Assembly: GCA_028281865.1 (NCBI GenBank) | Contig: JANQJB010000007.1 | Location: 54,251 to 118,250, forward strand | DNA from: Marinagarivorans sp. | GTDB taxonomy: Bacteria > Pseudomonadota > Gammaproteobacteria > Pseudomonadales > Cellvibrionaceae | Reading direction: 5' to 3' | DNA length: 64,000 nt | In this document: positions 15,486 to 24,046 of the stretch, piece after piece | Position numbering within the stretch: position 1 is the stretch's first letter | How the letters are laid out: each line of letters opens with the position of its first letter | Position numbers and translations under genes: made by a program | Notes under the pieces: generated by a model | Databases searched by the model: none | What the model saw: only the letters and a program-made list of their open reading frames with translations | What the model was told of the DNA's origin: nothing

Positions 15486-15662
15486 ATGAGGATTTTTTTG
15501 GAATTTTTAGCAGTCAATTTGCTAATTCTGATTTGGATTAGTGTTTTATCAATCGTACATGTAATGGAGGAAAATACACGTGATCGAATCGTGGATATTC
15601 TTTGTAGCGATGTTGTGCATCAATGCAGTGACAGCAATCTTACATCAAATCATGGTCGTTAA
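15486..15662 (+). CDS. Possible 58-residue membrane peptide overlapping the next gene
   Basis: The frame encodes MRIFLEFLAVNLLILIWISV at its start, a clear membrane helix, then a polar tail. It overlaps the following membrane-protein gene (15580) by 83 bp in another frame. No strong ribosome site is seen. It may be real or accidental. Confidence 0.3.
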   Translation: MRIFLEFLAVNLLILIWISVLSIVHVMEENTRDRIVDILCSDVVHQCSDSNLTSNHGR

Positions 15663-15792
15663 GCCAAATGCGAAAACAGTGGCTTTAAATCGTTTGGAAT
15701 ACTTTATGTGGTTTTCAACAGTCTTGTTTTTTATATCGCTATTAGCTGTTGTTACCTGGGGGCTTCCGACATATAAAACGTTAGCTAATTGA
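15580..15792 (+). CDS. Small two-helix membrane protein
   Basis: GTG at 15580 is preceded by a strong GGAGG site, which decides the start. The 70-residue product has two membrane helices (IFFVAMLCINAVTAILH and FSTVLFFISLLAVVTWG) joined by a short basic loop. Holin-like size, but its place in the early block argues against lysis; exclusion or host-takeover function is possible. Confidence 0.6.
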   Translation: MIESWIFFVAMLCINAVTAILHQIMVVKPNAKTVALNRLEYFMWFSTVLFFISLLAVVTWGLPTYKTLAN

Positions 15793-15806
15793 ATGAGAGA
15801 TTAATT

Positions 15807-15947
15807 ATGCACGACGTAGAAAACATGTCAGAAGTCGACTTTTTAGAACTATTAAAAAAATACAGAGAAACATACTCAATAAGCTGTGACGTTAGTACAT
15901 CACTCGACTTACTGATTAAAAATATTGAGTTTGATTTACAAGATTAA
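15807..15947 (+). CDS. 46-residue phage protein
   Basis: A short frame with start ATG 15807 and GAGAG ribosome site. The product is acidic and helical (MSEVDFLELLKKYRETYSIS). It fills the gap between two early genes with the same orientation. Function unknown. Confidence 0.5.
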   Translation: MHDVENMSEVDFLELLKKYRETYSISCDVSTSLDLLIKNIEFDLQD

Positions 15948-15976
15948 CCCAACAATTTTATTTGAGAGGAATAAAA

Positions 15977-16351
15977 ATGCCAAAAGATCTAGTGATATCT
16001 GAAGACGGTTTTCTCAATATGCTCGCCAATCAAAATGGCGGCGCAATTATCGAAGAACTCGACAGAGAGTTAATTAAAGGAATTGCCGGCATTCAAGATT
16101 TTGGCGGCGAGTCCACAATTACTTTAAAAATTAAAATCAACCCGATCAAGAATCTTGAAAAGTGCATGAATATAACGCCGACTGTGAGCGCTAAGCACCC
16201 ACAAGAACCGCCCGTTTCAAAAGCAATGTTTGTTAGCCAAGGTAACGGGCTGGTTGACCAGTATCAACAACAGGAAGAGTTACCCATGGAAAGACCCATT
16301 GCACCCGTTAAAGCAAACCTCAAACCTATAGAAGGTAATAAAAATGCATGA
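15977..16351 (+). CDS. Phage protein of unknown function, upstream of DUF2303
   Basis: The ATG at 15977 has an AGAGGA ribosome site, so it is preferred to the TTG at 15962; the product has 124 residues. It contains AGIQDFGGESTITLKIKINP, a pattern I recall in proteins encoded just upstream of DUF2303 genes in other prophages. The tail is Gln/Pro-rich. It overlaps the DUF2303 gene by 8 bp. Confidence 0.6.
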   Translation: MPKDLVISEDGFLNMLANQNGGAIIEELDRELIKGIAGIQDFGGESTITLKIKINPIKNLEKCMNITPTVSAKHPQEPPVSKAMFVSQGNGLVDQYQQQEELPMERPIAPVKANLKPIEGNKNA

Positions 16352-17171
16352 GAATAAATCAGAATTTCAAGCTGCTTTTGATGCTGGAGAAAGCTCCAAA
16401 ATCGACATATTCAAAATCGATGAAGTGCCACACGCATCAATACCGATTGGTCGTAAATTAGAAAGCCTTGAGCATTTGATGCAGTACCCTATTCGCATTC
16501 GAGCAAAGATTCAGTGTAGCGATATTGTAGGTTTCAATCAGTATATCGAATCTTTCAAAGTCCAAGGTTCACGTATCTACGTTGACGATGGCGCATTTTC
16601 ATTTACTACTATATTCGACGGTCATCGCAGAGAGCAGGCCGACTGGAATGAACACCGGGCTACGCTCAAGCTTGAGCACTCAAAAGAATGGTTGGTTTTC
16701 AATCAACAAAACGAATGTAAATTTGATCCTTATGATTTTGCCGAGTTCGTTGAAGAAAATATCGAATATATCGAAACTGAAAACGATTTGTCTGGAGCCG
16801 ATTTATTGACAATGGCACAGTCGTTTAAAATTAAACCGAAAGGCGAGATCGAAGCCGAAGAGTCGCTTCACTCGGGTTTAAAAACTGTCTTAATCAAAGA
16901 TGAGTCAATGCTAAGAGGCCAAAACTCCCAAGGCGCTGAAGTTGTCTTTCCAGAAAAAATAGCTTTCAAACTGCGCGTATTTAAAAACCAACATACATAC
17001 CCAATCAAAGCGTTTTTTCGCTATCGCATTCGCGATAATAAGCTGAGCTTTATGTACAAAATTCCCAATATCGACGGAATTATTGAAGCAGCTTTCAACG
17101 ATGTTGTGGAAGACGTTAGAAAAGAGACGGGTTTGCCATTGTTATATGGCAAGTTTATTTCTATCAACTAA
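16344..17171 (+). CDS. DUF2303 family phage protein (YfdQ-like)
   Basis: The protein has 275 residues. The order FSFTTIFDGHR, WNEHRATLKLEHSKEWLVF, PYDFAEFVEENIEYI and a C-terminal FRYRIRDNKLSFMYKI is characteristic of DUF2303, the family of E. coli prophage protein YfdQ. Function is not established; these genes lie in early regions of many prophages, near recombination or replication functions. Length is normal for the family. Confidence 0.8.
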   Translation: MHENKSEFQAAFDAGESSKIDIFKIDEVPHASIPIGRKLESLEHLMQYPIRIRAKIQCSDIVGFNQYIESFKVQGSRIYVDDGAFSFTTIFDGHRREQADWNEHRATLKLEHSKEWLVFNQQNECKFDPYDFAEFVEENIEYIETENDLSGADLLTMAQSFKIKPKGEIEAEESLHSGLKTVLIKDESMLRGQNSQGAEVVFPEKIAFKLRVFKNQHTYPIKAFFRYRIRDNKLSFMYKIPNIDGIIEAAFNDVVEDVRKETGLPLLYGKFISIN

Positions 17172-17278
17172 TTACTTAAACCCAACTAATGCGCCTGCAG
17201 TCTCGTTGTTTTAATAATCGGTTGTGTTACTCAGTTTTGGCAGCAATTTGAAGAGTAATGGTTGTGATTGAAAAATGC

Positions 17279-17461
17279 TGTACGAAGTGGCGCTAACTTT
17301 TGTAGTAAAAGCCCTGGGAAAACTGAAGTTTGTAGTAGTGAGTACCAGGCACTTAATTGATATACGAAGCGGTACGCGGTTGTAGAAATTGGCAAACCTA
17401 CAATTAATCCGAAATTAAATAATGTCGCCGCGACTGGGCTTTCAGCGTGCCACTTCGTATG
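17279..17461 (+). ncRNA. Candidate structured phage RNA with nested stems
   Basis: No protein gene fits 17172-17502. The closing stem pairs 17281-17291 (TACGAAGTGGC) with 17449-17459 (GCCACTTCGTA), extendable to about 15 pairs with three G-U pairs. Inside it 17308-17314 (AAAGCCC) pairs with 17436-17442, then three side-by-side hairpins: 17342-17346/17371-17375 (GTACC/GGTAC), 17380-17385/17398-17403 (TTGTAG/CTACAA) and 17424-17427/17431-17434 (GTCG/CGAC). All are compatible with one fold. The strand is assumed from the direction of neighbouring genes; function unknown. Confidence 0.5.
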
Positions 17462-17502
17462 TTAATTAGTTTTTTAACACTTAATATTTTTCAACTGAAA
17501 AT

Positions 17503-17742
17503 ATGACGATAGAAGAATTTTTGTCTTTAGTGAGAGTTTTAGCAAATAGTAGCCACGTGCGTTACTGGTTGCACTATAGCGATTCAATGGCACTTTCAGT
17601 CTTGGATTGGAATGGCAAGCGTCCGCAGGGTTCATATATTCGAGAATTAAAAATGATGGGGTTTAGCGAAGACGCTAACGGTATTTTTGTGATCAATCGA
17701 ATTGAGGGCGAAACTAAGAATGCCAATTCTGCCGGAAAATAA
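17503..17742 (+). CDS. Small phage protein of unknown function
   Basis: The 79-residue soluble protein has alternating hydrophobic residues and a YIRELKMMGFSEDANGIFVI segment. It follows directly after the structured RNA region and overlaps the start of the next gene by 23 bp. Not recognised. Confidence 0.5.
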   Translation: MTIEEFLSLVRVLANSSHVRYWLHYSDSMALSVLDWNGKRPQGSYIRELKMMGFSEDANGIFVINRIEGETKNANSAGK

Positions 17743-18175
17743 AAAACGCTACCCTAAAAACTGGAATTTAATAAGCCAGTTTATAAGGCGTATTCGTGCA
17801 AGAAACAAATGCGAGTGGTGTGGCGTTAGAAATTATTCGGTTGGGTATCGAGATAAAAACGGAATATTTCATGGCGTATCTGGAAATCTTTATCTCGATA
17901 TGATAGGGCAAGGTTTGACTGAACATGGGAACCCAGTTACGTATAAAGAGGCACGGGAATTGTGCGATGAATACAATGAAAACCGAGTCGATGAGCCAAA
18001 AACTATCGTTATTGTTTTGACTGTCGCTCACGTTTACGACCATCGTCCAGAAAATGCATCGTTTTTGAACTTAGCTGCACTCTGCCAAAAATGCCATAAC
18101 GATCATGACGCAAAAATGCGAGTAAGAAACGCGAAAATTCGGCGAGAGCGTAATCAACTTTGTTTGTTTTCTTAG
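17720..18175 (+). CDS. HNH-type protein
   Basis: From ATG 17720 the product has 151 residues. A zinc-binding pair CEWCG near residue 32 and a later CQKCHNDHD frame the segment VAHVYDHRPENASFLNLAAL, an HNH-like core in which the first His/Asp are VAHVYDH. Such proteins in early phage blocks may act as homing or restriction-type nucleases. A DE-rich insertion of about 50 residues separates the Cys pairs. Confidence 0.7.
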   Translation: MPILPENKKRYPKNWNLISQFIRRIRARNKCEWCGVRNYSVGYRDKNGIFHGVSGNLYLDMIGQGLTEHGNPVTYKEARELCDEYNENRVDEPKTIVIVLTVAHVYDHRPENASFLNLAALCQKCHNDHDAKMRVRNAKIRRERNQLCLFS

Positions 18176-18197
18176 TGTACCGGATAAAGGTTTTATT

Positions 18198-18545
18198 ATG
18201 AGCAATGAAAAAACACTGGGTGAAATTATCGACGACGTCAGAGATGGCAAGGAATGTAATCAGGATGACTTGCGCTTCGCAATTTGTGTTATGGATGCAC
18301 TAATGGCCTTTGACCGACAAGCATTTATGAGCTTGCATGAAGGTGAAATTGAAGATAAGAGTAGGAAGATCCCCAAGTACTCACCTGTTTGTCAATGTTT
18401 AGAAAGTATAAGCAGAATGCAGCTAGCAATGGAACAGCCACCAAAAAAATATTTGGGATGGGGGAATAATCCAGACAATCCAGAGTTCCTGAAACGCCGG
18501 CAATTTGCAAAGCGCTTGTGTGAAAGAATTGCCGAAAAACCTTAG
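18198..18545 (+). CDS. Conserved-looking phage protein of unknown function
   Basis: The 115-residue protein has the features EIIDDVRDGKECNQDDLRFA and PPKKYLGWGNNPDNPEFLKR. I recall this PPxxWLGWxxxPDNPE pattern in many phage early regions. Function is unknown. Preceded by a plausible AAAGG ribosome site. Confidence 0.65.
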   Translation: MSNEKTLGEIIDDVRDGKECNQDDLRFAICVMDALMAFDRQAFMSLHEGEIEDKSRKIPKYSPVCQCLESISRMQLAMEQPPKKYLGWGNNPDNPEFLKRRQFAKRLCERIAEKP

Positions 18546-18554
18546 GTTTAATAA

Positions 18555-18836
18555 ATGAAAATTACAGCTAAAAAATTAATTTCATACGAACTTATCGTTA
18601 ATCACAAATCGCTTGGTACTTTTAAGCTTTCTGACAAATGGAAGCGTTTCGTTCATCTCGTTAACGAGAAAAATCAAGAAATCTACGCACTTAAAAATGC
18701 GGCAGGGCAAAGGATAATCGAAAGCCTATGCCTTTTTGATATCGATGAAGAACAATTTATTATTGTCAGCTGTAGCCCTTCGTTGATGGGAGAAATTCTG
18801 AGTAGTCGTGATGAACCAAGAACCGCGGCTGAATGA
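18555..18836 (+). CDS. Small phage protein of unknown function
   Basis: The 93-residue soluble protein has a beta-rich first half and an acidic FDIDEEQFIIVSCS segment. It overlaps the excisionase gene by 26 bp. Not recognised. Confidence 0.55.
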   Translation: MKITAKKLISYELIVNHKSLGTFKLSDKWKRFVHLVNEKNQEIYALKNAAGQRIIESLCLFDIDEEQFIIVSCSPSLMGEILSSRDEPRTAAE

Positions 18837-19110
18837 CTGGCTAGCCAAGAATAAGGCATGTCAAGAAATTGGCATTTCTGAGCGAACAATCGAGGGTTGG
18901 TTTCGTCGACACTTGACGCAGGGATATCATTATCAAATTATAGGGAAGAATACACTAGTCAGCTTACCGAGGGTAAACGAGTGGATAAACAAATATGGCC
19001 CGAATGTATCAGGCCAAGTGGAAAGGGCTTGCGAATTAGAATCTGGTCAAAAGGCAAGTGCATCCACTCAGAAACAATCAGTTGTGACCCCTATTCGAAA
19101 GCTGACTTAA
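18811..19110 (+). CDS. xis: Excisionase-like DNA-binding protein
   Basis: The 99-residue protein has a winged-helix/MerR-like N-terminus, WLAKNKACQEIGISERTIEG followed by WFRRHLTQGYHY and VSLPRVNEWINK. That is the organisation of phage excisionases, which bend att DNA and direct the integrase to excision. It overlaps the integrase start by 130 bp, the common Xis-Int arrangement. A GTG at 18808 is an alternative start. Confidence 0.7.
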   Translation: MNQEPRLNDWLAKNKACQEIGISERTIEGWFRRHLTQGYHYQIIGKNTLVSLPRVNEWINKYGPNVSGQVERACELESGQKASASTQKQSVVTPIRKLT

Positions 19111-20078
19111 AATCTGCAATTGAGCGTCGGGACTATTTGCAAAATCGCGTTAAGTTAGGCTTGCCACTTTTCCATGGTGAGCAAACAGCATTAAAAATCT
19201 TTGCCGAAGAAGCGCAGGCCTGGCTTGATCAACTTAGCGTTGCAGCGGAGACTCGGCGAAATTATGTAAGGGAATTAAATTGCTATTGGATGCCGGTATT
19301 TGAAAATTGGATATGTTCAGAAATCACCGATCGCGACATTAAAAAGCGTCTGGCTAATCTGACAACGCTGAATTGGAAGTCGAAGAAAAATTGCCTAACG
19401 CCGCTTCGTGGAGTTCTGGATTATGCTGGCGTTAACCCGAATCCAGCGCTCGCCGTAAAAGTTAAGCCTGGGCAAAAACCAAAAGTGGAGCGGTACACCC
19501 CCGCAGAGCGATCGACCTTGATTAGTCGTCTTGAGGGTCACTACAAAGCGTTTTTCGCTATTTTGTTTGGATGTGGGCTTCGCCCGTGTGAGGCGATAGC
19601 GCTGACCTGGGAAGACTGGGACGGGGAAAAGCTGTATGTGTGCAAAGATATCGTTAGGGGCCGCGTACAGCCAACCAAAACATATGAGAGTCGCTATGTG
19701 TATGTTCCCACCTGGGTGCGACCCTATATCACTGCCCTTCCCTCACGATTTAAAGGTGAGTGGCTCTTTTTGAATGCTAAAGGCAGCCATTATCATGATC
19801 ACGAAACGATCAACAAGTATTGGAAAAAGGCGCATGACCATCCGCGTAAAAGCGAGAGAATCAAATATCGTCGACCCTATACCTGCCGACATACTCGCGC
19901 CGCAGAATTACTTTCAAGTGGATCCAGCGACTATGCACGAATGGCCGAGCAGATGGGCCACAGCTTAGAGATGTTCTTGAATATCTATTCTGAATTTATC
20001 GAGGAATACTCGACCAATGATATGAGCATATTCGAAGGTATCGGACTGAGTAGCAACGAAAAGACCAAGAAACTATAG
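18981..20078 (+). CDS. int: Tyrosine-type phage integrase
   Basis: I start it at GTG 18981, which has a GAGGGT ribosome site; frames further upstream lie inside xis and lack one. The 365-residue protein has an arm-type N-terminal domain of DUF3596 kind (GKGLRIRIWSKGKCIHSETI), a SAM-like core-binding domain and a catalytic domain. Catalytic residues by this numbering are R201 (GLRPCEA), K233 (KTYESR), H304 and R306 (CRHTR), H327 (MGHS) and Y336 (NIYSEF), so the enzyme looks complete. It marks the right end of the prophage. Confidence 0.92.
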   Translation: MDKQIWPECIRPSGKGLRIRIWSKGKCIHSETISCDPYSKADLKSAIERRDYLQNRVKLGLPLFHGEQTALKIFAEEAQAWLDQLSVAAETRRNYVRELNCYWMPVFENWICSEITDRDIKKRLANLTTLNWKSKKNCLTPLRGVLDYAGVNPNPALAVKVKPGQKPKVERYTPAERSTLISRLEGHYKAFFAILFGCGLRPCEAIALTWEDWDGEKLYVCKDIVRGRVQPTKTYESRYVYVPTWVRPYITALPSRFKGEWLFLNAKGSHYHDHETINKYWKKAHDHPRKSERIKYRRPYTCRHTRAAELLSSGSSDYARMAEQMGHSLEMFLNIYSEFIEEYSTNDMSIFEGIGLSSNEKTKKL

Positions 20079-20128
20079 TATGATCGCCTGAGATTCCTTC
20101 ATCGGTTAACTATTGAGACCTCCAAATT

Positions 20129-21580
20129 ATGGACTGGACAAATTTCTGGGAAAACTACAAAGAAATCATACTGACATTGAGCAGTGGGGCTGGCGTAGCT
20201 ATTATTGGTTGGCTAATAAAATTACTTTTTATTCGCAATAAAAAAAGCTCTTCCAATACTGAAACCAAAAACAATTTTAAAATCACTATCCATGAAAATA
20301 ACAAGCAAATAGGTGGAAATAATAATTCCGGCACTATTATCCACGGAGATAACAATCAAGTTGACCAAAGTATTCATATGCACAATGGCCATAGTGAAGA
20401 ACAAGTAAAAAGGATTCATGAGGCATTGGAAAAGAAATTTTCGAATGATGAACAAAAGGATTTATCAGAGCAGATTTTAAAAGCTGTAAACAGTCTCCTA
20501 GATATGCAAAAAACTTCAACAGATGAAGAGCAAAAAAATAATGTCGGAGCTGCAATAAAGCAACTAGAACTCGGCAACACAGATCTTGCGACAGAAATAT
20601 TCGAAGAGATACTGATTAAAAACAATAAGGAGTCTGCTGAAGTGAATCGACATCTGGGAGTGATCACATGGCTCAACAACGATATTGAAAAAGCTATAAA
20701 AAATTATGAACGATCGACCGAGCTAGAGCCCGACAATCCCATTGGCTGGAATGAACTCGGCATTATTTATCAAAGAGTAGGTAACGTTCAAAAGTCGATT
20801 GACTTATTCAGTAAGGTGTTAAAAATACCGAATTTAGACAATGTAACTAAGACATCTGTATTGGCGAATCTTGGACTATGTTATAAATTGCTAAACGAAC
20901 TTGACAAATCAATTAATACCTTTTTGGCTGCTATAGAAGCTTCCAACTTTATCGAAGATGAAACTCTTAAGAAGAAAAGAATTTTAAACATATTTGGAAA
21001 TATTGGGGAAGTCTATTTCATTAGGGGCACGGATGAATATGATCGGATTATCAACGAATCTGATTTGGGTCTAGCCGCTTCATATATAATGAAAGCTGCT
21101 GAGTTCAGCGCAGAACTAAACCTACCTGTAATGGCCGCGAACCAAGGTGTCCGATTAGGAAATATCTCTCGTATTTTGGAAGAATTTGATTTAGCGATTA
21201 ATCAGATTAATCAAGCAATCTCTTGGTATAAAAGCTCTAGCAAAGAATCTAATCCACAAATAGAAGAATTCATCGGTGCCGCAATTGGTAGCTTGGCAAA
21301 AACCTATTTTATGAAATATAAAAAGAATAAGGACTTTAACGATCTATCAATGGCGCGTGACAAATTTAAGGAATCTCTTGATATCAGCAATAGAATTACG
21401 CATATTGATGGAATTATTCGTAACCATGCTAGCTTGTGTCAAGTCTACATACTTTTTAATGATTTCGAGCAAGCTAGATTCCACCTAGATAGCGCAACCA
21501 AATTGGCTGATAAGCACAACGTAAACAATTTAAAAAAGTCGCTGGCGGTGTTATCAAATAAACTTAAGGAAGAGGTTTAA
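20129..21580 (+). CDS. Membrane-anchored TPR protein, cargo gene beside the integrase
   Basis: The 483-residue protein has one N-terminal membrane helix (about 10-32, LTLSSGAGVAIIGWLIKLLF). An Asn/Gly-rich stretch with GGNNNSGTIIHGDNNQV follows at about 55-80, then a charged helix and a long series of tetratricopeptide repeats (for example ELEPDNPIGWNELGIIYQRV). The domain order resembles accessory proteins on mobile islands, some linked to defence, but no enzymatic domain is visible. It starts 50 bp after int and is notably AT-rich and Asn/Lys-rich. Role unproved. Confidence 0.65.
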   Translation: MDWTNFWENYKEIILTLSSGAGVAIIGWLIKLLFIRNKKSSSNTETKNNFKITIHENNKQIGGNNNSGTIIHGDNNQVDQSIHMHNGHSEEQVKRIHEALEKKFSNDEQKDLSEQILKAVNSLLDMQKTSTDEEQKNNVGAAIKQLELGNTDLATEIFEEILIKNNKESAEVNRHLGVITWLNNDIEKAIKNYERSTELEPDNPIGWNELGIIYQRVGNVQKSIDLFSKVLKIPNLDNVTKTSVLANLGLCYKLLNELDKSINTFLAAIEASNFIEDETLKKKRILNIFGNIGEVYFIRGTDEYDRIINESDLGLAASYIMKAAEFSAELNLPVMAANQGVRLGNISRILEEFDLAINQINQAISWYKSSSKESNPQIEEFIGAAIGSLAKTYFMKYKKNKDFNDLSMARDKFKESLDISNRITHIDGIIRNHASLCQVYILFNDFEQARFHLDSATKLADKHNVNNLKKSLAVLSNKLKEEV

Positions 21581-21585
21581 AAAGT

Positions 21586-21612
21586 GAATCACTGTCAAGA
21601 AATCAGTGATTC
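21586..21612. terminator. 9-bp hairpin after the TPR gene
   Basis: GAATCACTG (21586-21594) and CAGTGATTC (21604-21612) form a perfect stem with a 9-nt loop directly after the TPR stop codon. There is no T-tract, so it is a weak or factor-assisted terminator candidate. The prophage/host junction must lie between here and 21827, but no att core can be proved with only one end visible. Confidence 0.4.
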
Positions 21613-21827
21613 TAGCCGATATGGCAAATGATGACCGACAAAAAACCGACAAAATTTGATACCATAAAGCTACATCCCGCGAATCATGGGCACTTACGTG
21701 CATTTTCGATTCCAGCCGGGAACGCCAAAATTTTGCTCAAGCTCACTTTCGTCTCTATGGCAGAACCTTGCTTTTCAGCTTTTCAAATTCACTTATTGCG
21801 AATAACACATAAGTAAAAAACCGCACA

Positions 21828-22544
21828 ATGAACCTTTGTTTAATATTTGAAGATGACGTAAAAACAGGCAACGCTGTCGAATTGACAGGTCGGCGCGCCG
21901 AGCATATTCGCAGTGTTTTACGTGCAGATGCAGGTCAAAGGATTAAAGTGGGCATTTTAAATGGCGCTATAGGTTCAGCAGTTGTAAGCCAAATAAACTC
22001 AACGGCAGTGACAATCCAAATCGACTTCCCGCTCCTAGACACACCTCCACCTACCCTACCCCTAACACTCATTCTGGCCCTACCACGGCCCAAAATGCTA
22101 CAGCGAACACTGCAAACGATTGCCACTATGGGTGTCCAGCGGCTTTGTTTAATCCACTCTATGCGAGTGGAAAAAAGCTATTGGCAATCACCACTACTTG
22201 AGAAGCAAAAAATTGCCGAACACCTCATTCTCGGCCTTGAGCAAGCGGTTGCTACACAGATGCCGGAAATTGAGCAGCACCCGCATTTTGATAGTTTTAT
22301 GCAAGAGCGCCTCCCAGAACTCGATAAGGGCGCCAGAAAATTTGTTGCTCACCCCGGCGACTTCGCATCGGCAACTCCCCAAACAAACGCGGAAGTACTG
22401 CTTGCAATTGGCCCAGAGGGCGGTTTTGTCGCGAACGAAATCAAAAAATTTGTTGACGCTGGCTTTGAACCGATTCAGTTAGGCGCACGAATTTTAAGAG
22501 TTGAAACAGCAATCCCGGTAACAATTGCAAAATTGTTTGAGTGA
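21828..22544 (+). CDS. rsmE: 16S rRNA m3U1498 methyltransferase RsmE
   Basis: The 238-residue enzyme has an N-terminal PUA-like domain (GRRAEHIRSVLRADAGQRIK) and a C-terminal SPOUT domain with the knot signatures LLAIGPEGGFVANEI and LGARILRVETA, where SAM binds. It methylates U1498 of 16S rRNA. It is the first host gene to the right of the prophage. The length is normal. Confidence 0.95.
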   Translation: MNLCLIFEDDVKTGNAVELTGRRAEHIRSVLRADAGQRIKVGILNGAIGSAVVSQINSTAVTIQIDFPLLDTPPPTLPLTLILALPRPKMLQRTLQTIATMGVQRLCLIHSMRVEKSYWQSPLLEKQKIAEHLILGLEQAVATQMPEIEQHPHFDSFMQERLPELDKGARKFVAHPGDFASATPQTNAEVLLAIGPEGGFVANEIKKFVDAGFEPIQLGARILRVETAIPVTIAKLFE

Positions 22545-22584
22545 AAACAGCAGGCCAAATAACACCCAAAACTCGGCAATAAGT

Positions 22585-23490
22585 TTATAAGACTTCGACA
22601 ATGTTAACGGCGGCAATTGCTGGAGCTATAGACTGAGAGTCGTCGGGAGACTTTTCGGATGCTAAACCCTGAGGCCGCTGGGAACTTCTATCGATGGCTA
22701 AATCAAGAAAATTAAACAAGTCACCATCGGCCAATTGCGAGGGCGAAACACGCTGTAAAGCAGAAAAAATATTTTCAACTCGGCCGGGATGCTGTTTATC
22801 CCAACCGTGCAGCATCTCTTTAATCACCTTGCGCTGCAAATTTTCTTGGGAACCACACAGGTTACAGGGGATTATTGGGAAGTTCCTCTCGGCGGAGTAG
22901 GCAACAATATCGGCCTCCCGACAATAGGCTAACGGGCGAATCAGTACATTGCGGCCATCGTCGGAGCGCAACTTTGGAGGCATGGCTTTTAAACGTCCTG
23001 CGTGAAACAGGTTTAAAAACAGGGTCTCGACGATATCGTCTTTGTGGTGCCCGAGAGCAATTTTGGTCGCACCAATGTCCTCTGCAAACCCGTATAAAGT
23101 GCCGCGCCTCAGGCGCGAACATAGACCACAGGTCGTTTTCCCTTCCGGAACAACTGATTTAACGACGCTGTATGTGTCTTTTTCAATAATATGAAATTCA
23201 ATTCCAAGCTTAGACAGATATTCTGGTAAAACCTGTTCAGGAAAACCCGGTTGCTTCTGATCCATATTCACTGCGACCAGCTCAAACGCGATTGGCGCCA
23301 CCTTTTGCAATGCCAACAAAATATCGAGCATGGTGTACGAATCCTTGCCGCCAGAGAGGCAAACCATTACCCGATCACCCTCTTCAATCATGTTGTAATC
23401 GGTAATCGCACTGCCAGTTAGCCGGCGTAAGCGCTTTTGCAGTTTATTGAATTCGTAGCGAGATTTACGTTGCGAAAGGGGATCTGACAT
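22585..23490 (-). CDS. ttcA: tRNA 2-thiocytidine32 synthetase TtcA
   Basis: The protein has about 301 residues from ATG 23490 (an ATG at 23505 would add five). It contains the PP-loop [13 protein letters not shown] that adenylates the base, the Fe-S cluster Cys motif [12 protein letters not shown] and the second pair IPCNLCGSQ, all as in E. coli TtcA. It thiolates C32 of certain tRNAs. The gene converges with rsmE. The Asp/Ser-rich C-terminal extension varies in this family. Confidence 0.95.
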   Translation of the reverse strand: MSDPLSQRKSRYEFNKLQKRLRRLTGSAITDYNMIEEGDRVMVCLSGGKDSYTMLDILLALQKVAPIAFELVAVNMDQKQPGFPEQVLPEYLSKLGIEFHIIEKDTYSVVKSVVPEGKTTCGLCSRLRRGTLYGFAEDIGATKIALGHHKDDIVETLFLNLFHAGRLKAMPPKLRSDDGRNVLIRPLAYCREADIVAYSAERNFPIIPCNLCGSQENLQRKVIKEMLHGWDKQHPGRVENIFSALQRVSPSQLADGDLFNFLDLAIDRSSQRPQGLASEKSPDDSQSIAPAIAAVNIVEVL

Positions 23491-23505
23491 CTGATGAAGG
23501 CACAA

Positions 23506-24046
23506 TTCGAAATAAGACTAAAAGCTCAATTGTACGTCTTTTAGACGACTGCGTGAACAGCGGATTATGCAATACTCTCACTCCGAGCTAGGCGAGAGAA
23601 AAAATGTGGAACCGAATGGTCCCACACCCAATGGTTTAGAAACTGACTATAACTGGGGAAAACGCTAGCTTTACCACTCTTCGTATCATTTTTTGTGTCG
23701 TTGCAACGCAAATCAGAGAGATCGCCTCCACATCCTTACCCCCTGCCTAAATACTCAAGCACTAACGCCGCTTCAATATACTTTGGTGCAATATTATTGC
23801 CGTGATCTAGGCCGAAATTTATCGTGTATGTAAGCGTAGTTTCGGCCAATTTCTATTTTGTGTAAGACACGTCACAATATCTTAAGCACTCCCTACCTCT
23901 TAGCTATCAAGGGTGCGGTTTGCTCATCTGATTTACACGGCCTTGGTCCAATCTTTGCTGCAATCCGTTTTAAGCACTTGTATATGCGAGTCGACAAATT
24001 ATTGTCGACTCGTCAGCATGAAATATCTCGAGTTTAAAGGTGGTTT
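23506..24046. other. Gene-free interval of 541 bp with two strong palindromes
   Basis: No supported gene. It separates the divergent ttcA and PilZ genes, so promoters for both are expected. GGCCGAAA (23810-23817) pairs with TTTCGGCC (23840-23847). CGAGTCGACAA (23987-23997) pairs perfectly with TTGTCGACTCG (24002-24012) over a 4-nt loop, 34 bp before the PilZ start; lacking a T-tract it looks more like a leader hairpin or operator. Confidence 0.6.

Noticed and set aside
17301..17346. Extra immunity operators suggested by GTAGTA half-sites near the RNA
   Set aside because: The partner half-sites do not match at the required 4-bp spacing.
17279..17461. Retron-type msr-msd RNA suggested by flanking inverted repeats
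   Set aside because: No reverse transcriptase gene lies nearby and the stems do not show the retron branching layout.
21628..21816. Open frame of 62 codons between the TPR gene and rsmE
   Set aside because: Poor codon pattern, no recognised motif, and it lies in the expected prophage/host junction.
21581..21827. Prophage attachment site
   Set aside because: It must be near here, but the other prophage end is outside the window, so no direct repeat can be matched.
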